Below are positions 54,971 through 62,283 of a DNA stretch of 64,000 nt, in pieces. The stretch lies in assembly GCF_001941825.1 (NCBI RefSeq), contig NZ_CP019038.1:6262001-6326000 (forward strand). The letters are read 5' to 3'. The notes beneath the pieces are model-generated. The model saw only the letters and a program-made list of their open reading frames with translations. It was not told the DNA's origin and did not search any database. The first letter of the stretch is position 1. Every line of letters starts with the position of its first letter. The translations under genes were made by a program, and so were the position numbers. This DNA comes from Massilia putida. GTDB taxonomy: Bacteria; Pseudomonadota; Gammaproteobacteria; Burkholderiales; Burkholderiaceae_D.

Positions 54971-55152
54971 GAAAAGTTCTCCGTATCGAAAATCATGATC
55001 TCGCCATAGTTTGAGATAGGCACGCGGACAGCCGCGCCGTATGCTTCGTCATGCTCGTCCCACTGCGCCAAACATTCAGCGTCCGAACCGTCGCCGCCCT
55101 TGAGGATAGGGATGAGCACGTCACCCCGTTGGATTATTGCGATGTAGGCCAT
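54967..55152 (-). CDS. Small phage-type protein, 61 aa
   Basis: Chosen from the ATG at 55152, where the gene overlaps the last base of the preceding DUF551 gene. It reads MAYIAIIQRGDVLIPILKGG and ends MIFDTENFS. Acidic, no motif recognised. Tight packing between two overlapping genes supports it. Confidence 0.6.
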   Translation of the reverse strand: MAYIAIIQRGDVLIPILKGGDGSDAECLAQWDEHDEAYGAAVRVPISNYGEIMIFDTENFS

Positions 55153-56162
55153 CAGTCGCCTCCCTTCTCGCCCTGTGCGCTTGCCGGGACTGCTGGAAGC
55201 GGCATCCAGTGCGTCACGATGCCCTCGGTGACATAGCAGCTCGAATATTCGCCCCAGTTGTCGATGCATTCCAGCCATCCAGCCTTGATGTAGAACGTGT
55301 CGTCGTCTTCGTTATAATCGGTCTCGCAGTCGTCGTCGGTCGCCTCTATCTGGAACTTGTGCGCATACTTGGCTCGGATCATTCGTTGCTTGCCACGCGG
55401 CGTCATATAGACAGCCAAGCACTCTTTTGCAGGCAGGCGTTCGTCGACGCTGATCCACTGGTGCGGCGCCTCTGCGCCTGCTGCTTCCTTGGTGGCGAGA
55501 TTTCGGATTTCTTCTGCAAGTTCCTCCATTTCGCAGACCCATTCCCCGCCGTCGCCCGGATATTCCGTAGCTCCGGTGGTGTGGTCGTAGCTACCATGCT
55601 CATTGACATAGGCATCCACCTTCGTTTCGATCAGCTTCGCCGCCTCTTCCAGCGCAGTGCGACGAATCTCTGCCGCAGTCTGTTCGCTTACTGCGGCCTG
55701 TGTCGCTACTACGCCAGCATGTGTGCCGAGAAGGCGCTCGACTTCGGCGAATTTGACGTAGTCGCCTTGAATGTCTTCGCCCATTTCGTACTGGCTGACA
55801 GGCTCGTACCGCGTCAGTCCTTCTATCCCTGCCGCTGCGGGAGCGGGCGATACTGTCGGCGCCGCAGACTCAATGACTGGATTTGCGCCCATGAAGCCGA
55901 GAAGGTGCATGGCACACGAGCGGATCGTCTCTTGGAATTGATCGAGCTGCGCCTCCGACACGCCTGCGTAATGTTCGTGGCTGATGCACAGAACGCGACG
56001 GCCTTCAGCTTCGACCGTCACCGACCACGTCTCGGCAATGCCCAGGGCGTTGAATCTAGGCGCGTCGCTCCAGTCAACGGCCCTACCCGGGTGCTTGTCA
56101 TCGACGCGGCGCGCCGGCTTGCTATCATTCATGTCAGTATCCCGTCGAGGTTGGTTGTTCAT
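55152..56162 (-). CDS. DUF551-containing phage protein
   Basis: 336 aa. The C-terminus carries the DUF551 pattern, HQWISVDERLPAKECLAVYM to GIVTHWMPLPAVP. The middle has a coiled-coil-like acidic helix (EIRRTALEEAAKLIETKVDAYV). Two start codons are possible (56162 or 56132); the first overlaps the reverse transcriptase stop (ATGA), coupling the two genes. DUF551 proteins are typical of prophage early regions; function unknown. Confidence 0.75.
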   Translation of the reverse strand: MNNQPRRDTDMNDSKPARRVDDKHPGRAVDWSDAPRFNALGIAETWSVTVEAEGRRVLCISHEHYAGVSEAQLDQFQETIRSCAMHLLGFMGANPVIESAAPTVSPAPAAAGIEGLTRYEPVSQYEMGEDIQGDYVKFAEVERLLGTHAGVVATQAAVSEQTAAEIRRTALEEAAKLIETKVDAYVNEHGSYDHTTGATEYPGDGGEWVCEMEELAEEIRNLATKEAAGAEAPHQWISVDERLPAKECLAVYMTPRGKQRMIRAKYAHKFQIEATDDDCETDYNEDDDTFYIKAGWLECIDNWGEYSSCYVTEGIVTHWMPLPAVPASAQGEKGGD

Positions 56163-57361
56163 TTCGCTTTCCGATACGCTTTGGTGAATGTTTTGTTGAC
56201 GGCATGCCCACGGCGCAGGATGGTCAGCGCCGCCCGCGCTCGATCGGCATGGCTGCTATTTGCCTGACGCAGCAGTCCGAAATAACTGTTCGCTGCGGCG
56301 AATAGGTTGCCTGCATCCATCGTGCTCAGCCGTGCAACTGCCTGGCCGACCGTACGGCGCCGGGTCCTTGTGTGCCAAGGCTTGATCACATGGCCGACAA
56401 AATCAACGCCGCGCGCTACGGGCTGCAGAATTGTCTTCGTCGGATTCAAGCGCGCGCCGAGCCGCGCCGGCAGGAATGCGTCGATGCTCGTCAACGCCGC
56501 GTTCAGCCACTGCGGCGACTCGTGCAGCAGCACAAAGTCGTCGACGTAGCGCACGTAGTGCCGCGCGCGGACCTGGTGCTTTACATGCTGGTCCAACGCG
56601 TCGAGATAGATGTTGGCGAAAAACTGCGACGACAGGTTCCCGATGGGAAGGCCCAGGTGGGCGGCCTGCGATGCCAACTGCTTGTGCGGCGGCACCAGAT
56701 CAAGCAGACGCGGATCGCCGCGCAGTTCGAAATCTTCGCGTGGATCATGGAACAGGATCACGCCGGCCAACCACAGCCACCACGGCTCGGTGACGCGCGC
56801 GGCGATCTGCTCCCACAGCACGTTCTTGTCGATCGAGACGAAGAAGTTCGCCAAGTCGCACTTCAAGTACCAGACCGGCCGACTCCAGTTCTCGGATGCG
56901 CTGCGAACCTTTGCCTCGAGGCGACGCGCGGCGCATAGCGTTCCACGCCCAGGAATGCACGCACAGGTATCGCTGATGAACGAAGCGTAGAAGCGCGGCG
57001 CGATGCGGTTATACAGCAGGTGATGCACGATGCGATCGCGAAAGTCAGCCGCCCACACTTCGCGCGGCTTGGGTCGCGTGATCACGAAGCAGATCGACCG
57101 CCCCGGGCGATAACTGCCCTCGATCAGTTCATCTCGCAGGAGCGCGAGATTGCTCTCCTGGCTCTGCTCGAATGCCGCAGCGCTGGCGGAATTACGCTTG
57201 GTATGGCGGCAGTCCAGGTAGGCTTGTACAAGTTCGGCTAAAGAAAAGTCAGCATGGTGGCGACCGGGATAATCTGCGGACGGCGCGGGCGCGCAACTCG
57301 GCCGACTTGTTGTTGTTGTTCTGGTTGCCGTTGTTGAAGTTCTGGTTCCAGGCATATTCAT
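56159..57361 (-). CDS. Reverse transcriptase of a diversity-generating retroelement
   Basis: About 400 aa. RT motifs in order: FVITRPKPREVWAADFRDRIVHHLL, VWYLKCDLANFFVSIDKNVLW (first catalytic Asp), GLPIGNLSSQFFANIYLDALDQ, then RYVDDFVLLHE (catalytic YVDD). The SQ in IGNLSSQ, where group II intron RTs have QG, is the DGR hallmark. No maturase, endonuclease or fused domain. The N-terminus is uncertain: between the TR and FSLAELVQAYLDCRH there is no in-frame ATG, GTG or TTG. The nearest ATGs (57361 and 57355) lie inside the TR, and the frame stays open up to 57586. It copies TR RNA with adenine errors into the VRs. The stop overlaps the DUF551 gene start. Confidence 0.93.
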   Translation of the reverse strand: MNMPGTRTSTTATRTTTTSRPSCAPAPSADYPGRHHADFSLAELVQAYLDCRHTKRNSASAAAFEQSQESNLALLRDELIEGSYRPGRSICFVITRPKPREVWAADFRDRIVHHLLYNRIAPRFYASFISDTCACIPGRGTLCAARRLEAKVRSASENWSRPVWYLKCDLANFFVSIDKNVLWEQIAARVTEPWWLWLAGVILFHDPREDFELRGDPRLLDLVPPHKQLASQAAHLGLPIGNLSSQFFANIYLDALDQHVKHQVRARHYVRYVDDFVLLHESPQWLNAALTSIDAFLPARLGARLNPTKTILQPVARGVDFVGHVIKPWHTRTRRRTVGQAVARLSTMDAGNLFAAANSYFGLLRQANSSHADRARAALTILRRGHAVNKTFTKAYRKAK

Positions 57362-57378
57362 CGTTGGAAGCGTGCTGC
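57271..57378 (-). repeat. DGR template repeat (TR)
   Basis: 108 bp that align without gaps to VR1 and VR2. The sense (minus) strand has nine AAC codons in the target frame (translation NDEYAWNQNFNNGNQNNNNK), the classic mutable AAY-rich template. It lies between avd and the RT gene, as in the Bordetella phage BPP-1 cassette. Confidence 0.93.
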
Positions 57379-57552
57379 GTTTATTCGTGCTATCTACGTC
57401 GCCCCGCCGAAGGTCGCATTGACCGATCAGTGGGGAAACTGCGCCAGACGGGCCCGAACTATGTCGGGCTGTTTCTGTGATGCGCATGGCGGTGGCCTTT
57501 TGAGCCAGCGGCACGACCAGATTAAAAAATCGCTCAGTCATGGGAGCCTTGA

Positions 57553-57906
57553 CTACCGTGAAGCGGGCGATGCGGAACGGCGCCAACCACTTGCCTGCTT
57601 GCCGATGCTGGTCGTAAGTTCGACCGCGGCGGCGTACTGCTTCGTCGAGATCAGGCGCTTATCGCGCGAGAGACGAATCAGCAGTTCTGCCACCTGCAGG
57701 CGCTCGACGAGATCCTGCAGGTGCGCCGCTTTGTCCCGGGCCACATTGGCCCGGTAGATCAAGGTCACGATCTCGACAACTTCGTCCCGGACCTTCCCTC
57801 CGATCGATGCCTTGAAATCCCGAGGCATGTTCTTGGCGAGGTCCGTAACGACGTCGAGAAGGTCATATGCGACCTTGTAGATCGGCAGCTGGGTGTGGAG
57901 TGCCAT
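57553..57906 (-). CDS. avd: Avd-like four-helix-bundle accessory protein of the DGR
   Basis: 117 aa, all-helical and basic. LPIYKVAYDLLDVVTDLAKNMPRDF, IVTLIYRANVARDKAAHLQDLVERLQVAELLIRL and RLISTKQYAAAVELTTSIGKQASGW match the four-helix-bundle family that contains Bordetella phage bAvd, which binds the RT and nucleic acid and is required for mutagenic retrohoming. Order target - avd - TR - RT is as in BPP-1. Ribosome binding site weak, so it is probably translated through coupling with the target genes. Confidence 0.88.
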   Translation of the reverse strand: MALHTQLPIYKVAYDLLDVVTDLAKNMPRDFKASIGGKVRDEVVEIVTLIYRANVARDKAAHLQDLVERLQVAELLIRLSRDKRLISTKQYAAAVELTTSIGKQASGWRRSASPASR

Positions 57907-57925
57907 GCTGAAAAAAATGATTAAA

Positions 57926-58384
57926 TTATTGAATCGTTAATCTGCGGACGGCGCGGGCGCGCAACTCGGCCGACTTGTAGTAGTAGTTCTGGTAGCCGTA
58001 GTAGAAGTACTGGGTCCAGGCAAAAGCATCGCAGGAAGCGTGCTGCTCCCCGGACCAGTAGTAGCGCTCTTCGAACTGGCTTTTCAGGTTGGCGAACAAG
58101 AGCGCCTGCTCGCGCCGCGTCGGTAGCTCGCCACCTGCTTTGGCCGCGAATTCCTTTGCTTGATCCCACGTCACATCGTCGACGTCGCCGGGCAGCAGGA
58201 TCAGATGGTGCGAAGGCGCTCCATCGTCGCCGAGAATGATTCCCGCGTAGTGTTCGCCCGGCTGCAGTTCGATCTGGATGCCCGTGACGGCGACGATTCG
58301 CGGCGCCTGAGCCTTGAATGCGGCGATCATGTTGCTGACGTTCTGGTGTGCGGCTTCGATTTCTTCGAGGGTAATGCTGCTCAT
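57926..58384 (-). CDS. DGR target protein 1, DUF1566/C-type-lectin fold
   Basis: 152 aa. The N-terminus is helical (ITLEEIEAAHQNVSNMIAAF). The C-terminal DUF1566 domain (DDVTWDQAKEFAAKAGGELPTRREQALLF, ERYYWSGEQHAS) ends in the variable region, whose residues CDAFAWTQYFYYGYQNYYYK are followed by the invariant SAELRARAVRR. This fold displays variable residues on a ligand-binding surface. No signal peptide, membrane helix or obvious tail-fibre domain is present. VR1 ends 10 bp before the stop codon. It is co-transcribed with target 2 upstream and avd downstream. Confidence 0.88.
   Translation of the reverse strand: MSSITLEEIEAAHQNVSNMIAAFKAQAPRIVAVTGIQIELQPGEHYAGIILGDDGAPSHHLILLPGDVDDVTWDQAKEFAAKAGGELPTRREQALLFANLKSQFEERYYWSGEQHASCDAFAWTQYFYYGYQNYYYKSAELRARAVRRLTIQ
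57939..58046 (-). repeat. DGR variable repeat 1 (VR1)
   Basis: Ungapped 108-bp match to the TR with 13 substitutions, every one at a position that is A in the TR sense strand. The first 40 bp from the 3' (sense) end are identical to the TR and act as the candidate IMH region. Confidence 0.95.
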
Positions 58385-58411
58385 CAGTGACTCCGAAAAA
58401 TGGATGAATGA

Positions 58412-59020
58412 TTAAATTGCGAATCTGCGGACGGCGCGGGCGCGCAACTCGGCCGACTTGTAGTTGTAGCTCTGGTTGCCGTAGTTGAAGTACTGGTACC
58501 AGGCATAAGCATCGTCGGAAGCGTGCTGCGTGCTCGACCAGTACCATTCGTTGACGAACGCCTGTGCGCCGCCTTCGACGAAATCCGGCGCCGCGGTCTG
58601 CGCCGGCAGGCCCGCGGTGTAGGCGTGGGTTGGCGGCACGGCCGATGCGTTCACGCCGGACCGGCCGTACAGGGAGTTCGTGCGCGCGGTTGGCTTCAGG
58701 TTGCGATAAATGATCTCCAACTCGTCCTGGCTCGGGATGTACCAGTCCGCGTGGCCGCCGATATTCAGGCCCAGCGCCCATTCCGCCAGTTCGCTGCCAG
58801 CCGCCGCCATCGCCTTCGTGTTCTGCATACCATCGCAATAGCTGTCGGCGCCTTCTGCGCGGTCTTCGGAGTCGAGCCAAGCGGCATCATTGCGCTCGCC
58901 TTCGTCCTTCGGCGCGACGATCAACGCATACGGCCCGCCAGCGATCATGATGCGACCGGCGTAGAAGCCTCCTTCGAGCGGAGCGCCCAGCGCGGCAGGA
59001 ATTTCGTTTTGGTGGTTCAT
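58412..59020 (-). CDS. DGR target protein 2, DUF1566/C-type-lectin fold
   Basis: 202 aa, with AAGGAG 6 bases before the ATG. DUF1566 body: GGFYAGRIMIAGGPYALIVAPK, HADWYIPSQDELEIIYRNLKP, then NEWYWSSTQHAS. The variable segment is DDAYAWYQYFNYGNQSYNYK and the conserved end SAELRARAVRRFAI. It is longer than target 1 but ends in the same module, so both use one TR. No secretion signal. It may be a surface or tail-tip adhesin carried by another structural protein, or a cytoplasmic binding protein; the sequence does not decide. Confidence 0.88.
   Translation of the reverse strand: MNHQNEIPAALGAPLEGGFYAGRIMIAGGPYALIVAPKDEGERNDAAWLDSEDRAEGADSYCDGMQNTKAMAAAGSELAEWALGLNIGGHADWYIPSQDELEIIYRNLKPTARTNSLYGRSGVNASAVPPTHAYTAGLPAQTAAPDFVEGGAQAFVNEWYWSSTQHASDDAYAWYQYFNYGNQSYNYKSAELRARAVRRFAI
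58422..58529 (-). repeat. DGR variable repeat 2 (VR2)
   Basis: Ungapped match to the TR with 9 substitutions, all at TR adenines (sense strand). The set of changed sites differs from VR1, so the two VRs were diversified independently. Confidence 0.95.
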
Positions 59021-59034
59021 GATTTCTCCTTGTT

Positions 59035-59214
59035 TTACTTCGGTTCGTCGTTGGTCTTGGGTTTCACGGTTTCGCCGCTGTTGATCGCATCTAGGTCTTC
59101 GTAGTAGCGGCGCGATCCTCGATTCGTTCGGTAGGCTTGCATCGCCTTGCGGTCTTCCGGGGTGAGTCCCTGTGCGCTCTCACCAAAGTTGCGGCGGATA
59201 CGGCGCTTTCTCAT
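59035..59214 (-). CDS. Small basic protein, 59 aa
   Basis: Starts at the ATG overlapping the rdgC stop (ATGA): MRKRRIRRNFGESAQGLTPEDRKAMQAYRT, ending GETVKPKTNDEPK. Strongly charged, no known domain. It lies between the rdgC fragment and DGR target 2, 14 bp before the latter. Confidence 0.6.
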   Translation of the reverse strand: MRKRRIRRNFGESAQGLTPEDRKAMQAYRTNRGSRRYYEDLDAINSGETVKPKTNDEPK

Positions 59215-59563
59215 GCCTTGGCCTCGCCGCCGAGCGCCTCGACGAGGTCCGTCAGCATCCGGTTGTACTCGCCCGTCATCAGGGCGAAGTCGTTGTCGAA
59301 GCGCTCGACGTCGCTGCAAGGGGGCCCGTCGTTTTCCTTGATGACGTCCAGCGGCTTGACGCTCTTGATCGACAGGCCGTCCGTCAGGACGAACGAGATT
59401 CGGCTGTTCCAAGTCATGGCAAGGCGCACGCACTGTTTGCCGCGGGCGATGTGGTCACGCATTTCGCCGACTTCGAGCGTGTGACGTTTGTAGCCAACCT
59501 GGGCCTTGCTTTCGCCAGTCGCGCGCAGCGTCGCGTCTTGGTCGATCATGAAGTTGAAGGGTG
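59211..59563 (-). pseudogene. rdgC: rdgC, C-terminal fragment cut by an IS21-family element
   Basis: About 117 codons match the C-terminus of RdgC: ESKAQVGYKRHTLEVGEMRDHIARGKQCVRLAMTWNSRISFVLTDGLSIKSVKPLDVIKE, then FALMTGEYNRMLTDLVEALGGE. RdgC is a ring-shaped DNA-binding protein that limits RecA and is often carried by prophages. The N-terminal ~180 residues are missing; upstream the frame enters the IS terminal repeats, and no rdgC N-terminus appears on the far side of the IS. Confidence 0.82.
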
Positions 59564-59757
59564 CTTTGCGTATTCCAGACCAAACTGGACACCCATTCCA
59601 CGGCAAACTGGACACTGATTCCGCGGCAAACTGGACACCCGTTCCAGCGCAAACTGGACACTGATTCCGCTCCAAACTGGACAGTTTGAAGCGGGCCGAA
59701 GGGGCTGGCGGCAAGGGATAACTGTGGCACTCTCGCGGATTTTTCCGGGAGGGTTGC

Positions 59758-61308
59758 TTGACCAACAAAAGGTTATCCATGCGCAAAATCCATGAAGTCC
59801 TGCGGCTGCATTTCGAGCACGGCCGCTCCAAGCGGGAGATCGCCCGCATCATCAACGCCTCGCCGACCACCGTGTCGGACTACCTGGCCCGCGCCAAGGT
59901 GGCAGGCTTGCCGTATCCGATGCCGGCGGATCTTGACGACGCCGCGCTTGAGTGGCGGCTGTTTCCGCCGAGCGAGCCATCGTCAGTGAAGCGTCCGGCG
60001 CCGAACTGGCTGACGGTGCACAACGAGCTGCGCCGCAAGGGCGTCACGCTCGAGCTGCTGTGGCAGGAGTACAAGGTCGAGCAGGCCGACGGCCTGCAGT
60101 ACAGCGCCTTCTGCGACCACTACCGCCGCTGGCGCCAGCAGCTGACGCTGTCGATGCGCCAGACCCACACGCCGGGCGAACGGCTGTTCGTCGACTATGC
60201 CGGCCAGACCGTCGGCGTCACCGACGGCGCCACCGGCGAAATCCGCGACGCGCAGATCTTTGTCGCCGTACTGGGCGCGTCGAACTACACCTATCTCGAA
60301 GCCACCTGGAGCCAGCAGCTGCCTGACTGGATTGGCAGCCACGTGCGCGCGCTCGAGTTCTTCGGCGGCTGCACGGAGCTGTGGGTACCGGACAACCTGC
60401 GCAGCGGCGTGACCAAGGCGTCGCGCTACGAGCCGGACCTCAACCCGACCTACCACGACCTGGCGGAGCACTACGGCGTGGCCGTGCTGCCGGCACGTGC
60501 CCGACGTCCGAAAGATAAAGCGAAGGTCGAGAACGGCGTGCTGGTGATCACCCGTTGGGTGCTGGCGCGGCTGCGCCACCAGCGCTTCTTCAGCCTCAAC
60601 GAGCTCAATCGCGCACTGCGGACCCTGCTGGCCGATGTGAACCAGCGGCCCTTCAAGAAGCTGCCGGGCTGCCGCGCCAGCGCCTTTGCGGAGATGGACC
60701 AGCCGGCCCTGCGTCCGCTGCCGCAACGGCGCTACGAGTACGCCGAATGGAAGGTGGCCCGGGTGGGCATCGACTATCACGTCGAGATCGACGGGCACTA
60801 CTACTCGGTACCATGCCAGCACGCGCGCGCCCAGGTGGACGTGCGCGTCACCAAGATGACCGTCGAAATCTTCCAGCGCGGCCAGCGCATCGCCAGCCAC
60901 GCCTACTGCACCGTCAAGGGCCGCCATACGACGATCGACGCGCACATGCCCGCGGCGCACCGTGAAGTCGCCGGCTGGAACGCCACCACGCTGACGACGC
61001 GGGCCGCTGCGATCGGGCCGCGTTGCGCGGTGCTGGTTGAGCGGCTGCTGCATCAGCGGCGTCATCCCCAGCAGGCTTACCGCAGCTGCCTCGGCGTGCT
61101 GTCGTTGGGCCAGCGATATGGCGTCGAACGCCTGGAGGCGGCCTGCGCCCACGCCCTCAAGCACGGTGCGGTGAGCTGGAAGAGCGTGCAGGCCATCCTC
61201 AAGAACGGACTCGACCAGCAACCGCAGGGCGTGCAGCGCACGCTCGACTTGCCCGAGCACGAGAACCTGCGCGGCGCCGCCTACTACCAATCGCATCAGC
61301 TGCACTGA
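59758..61308 (+). CDS. istA: IstA transposase (IS21 family)
   Basis: 516 aa from the TTG at 59758 (GGGAGGG upstream) or 509 aa from the ATG at 59779. The N-terminal HTH (MRKIHEVLRLHFEHGRSKREIARIINASPTTVSDYLARA) is followed by a DDE integrase core (RLFVDYAGQTVGV, ELWVPDNLRSGV, ARARRPKDKAKVEN with the catalytic Glu) and a C-terminal Mu-type beta-barrel (YHVEIDGHYYSVPCQH). Complete. Confidence 0.95.
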   Translation: MTNKRLSMRKIHEVLRLHFEHGRSKREIARIINASPTTVSDYLARAKVAGLPYPMPADLDDAALEWRLFPPSEPSSVKRPAPNWLTVHNELRRKGVTLELLWQEYKVEQADGLQYSAFCDHYRRWRQQLTLSMRQTHTPGERLFVDYAGQTVGVTDGATGEIRDAQIFVAVLGASNYTYLEATWSQQLPDWIGSHVRALEFFGGCTELWVPDNLRSGVTKASRYEPDLNPTYHDLAEHYGVAVLPARARRPKDKAKVENGVLVITRWVLARLRHQRFFSLNELNRALRTLLADVNQRPFKKLPGCRASAFAEMDQPALRPLPQRRYEYAEWKVARVGIDYHVEIDGHYYSVPCQHARAQVDVRVTKMTVEIFQRGQRIASHAYCTVKGRHTTIDAHMPAAHREVAGWNATTLTTRAAAIGPRCAVLVERLLHQRRHPQQAYRSCLGVLSLGQRYGVERLEAACAHALKHGAVSWKSVQAILKNGLDQQPQGVQRTLDLPEHENLRGAAYYQSHQLH

Positions 61309-61399
61309 CATCGCGAATAAACGATATAAACAATTTATGCATTGAACGCGGAAGCTGCGCCCCCCCCGGGCGCGCTCTGCAACCATGAAAGGACGTACC

Positions 61400-62152
61400 A
61401 TGTTGCATCATCCCACCCACGACAAACTGACGCGCCTGAAGCTGTTTGGAATGGCGCGCGCCTTTGCCGAGCAGAGCGCACTGGACCTGGACCATCTGAC
61501 TTTCGAAGAGCGTCTCGGCCTGCTGGTAGACCATGAAGTGACCGAGCGCGACGGGAAGGCACTGGCCCTGCGCCTACAGCGCGCCAGGCTCAAACCCAAC
61601 ACAGCCGCCGAGGACATCGACTACCGCCACCCGCGTGGCCTCGACAAGGCGCTGTTTCAGCGCTTGCTGGCCGGGCAATGGCTGACTGACAGGCAGAACG
61701 TGCTGCTGACCGGCCCCACCGGCGTGGGCAAGACCTGGCTCGCATGCGCGCTGGCACACTAGGCCTGCCGCCAGGGCTACAGCGCGTACTACGTGCGCTT
61801 GCCGCGCCTGCTCGACGAACTGGGCATTGGCCGTGCCGACGGGCGCTATGGCAAGCTGCTCAAGCAACTGGCCAGGATCGACACGCTCGTGATCGACGAC
61901 TGGGGCCTGGCTGTGCTCGACGATGCCCACCGGCGCGACCTGCTGGAAGTGCTCGACGACCGCCACGGAACCCGCTCGACCATCGTGACCAGCCAGCTGC
62001 CCATCGAGCACTGGCATCCCGCCATCGGCGACCCGACCCTGGCCGACGCCATCCTTGACCGGCTCGTCCACAACGCCCACCAGCTCAACTTGAAAGGAGA
62101 TTCCCTGCGAAAAAAACGGGCCAATTTGACAAGACCAGCTCATCAGGAGTAA
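61400..62152 (+). pseudogene. istB: IstB ATPase of IS21, interrupted by an in-frame amber codon
   Basis: Start ATG at 61400 after AAGGACG. Walker A LLTGPTGVGKTWLACALAH is followed at once by TAG (61760-61762), then the same frame goes on [17 protein letters not shown] with Walker B LVIDDWGL, to [20 protein letters not shown] and a stop at 62152. Intact IstB proteins have Lys or another residue at this site. IstB is the AAA+ helper needed for transposition, so the element is probably immobile unless helped in trans. Confidence 0.85.
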
Positions 62153-62283
62153 AACCCGAACCTCGACCCCGTGCCGTCACGCCCCGAGTGTCCAGTTTGG
62201 CCTGGAACAGGTGTCCAGTTTGCGCTGGAATGCGTGTCCAGTTTGCGGCGGAACGGGTGTCCAGTTTCGGCGGAATACGCAAC

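Larger units (their letters stand above)
59564..62282 (+). mobile_element. IS21-family insertion sequence
   Basis: Inverted ends TTGCGTATTCC (59564-59574) and GGAATACGCAA (62272-62282). Next to them are multiple short terminal repeats CAAACTGGACA, five copies on the left at exact 23-bp steps (59579, 59602, 59625, 59648, 59671). Four inverted copies lie on the right (62189, 62212, 62235, 62258). It carries istA and istB. The bases outside the ends do not form an evident target-site duplication. Confidence 0.9.

Noticed and set aside
56159..57586. Reverse transcriptase considered as a retron or group II intron RT
   Set aside because: The SQ motif before YVDD, the lack of a maturase domain, and the neighbouring avd, TR and VRs all point to a DGR.
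51204..57586. Search for phage structural genes (capsid, terminase, tail) around the DGR
   Set aside because: None recognised. All genes are integrase, excisionase-like, small early-type proteins or DGR parts, so I do not call a complete prophage.
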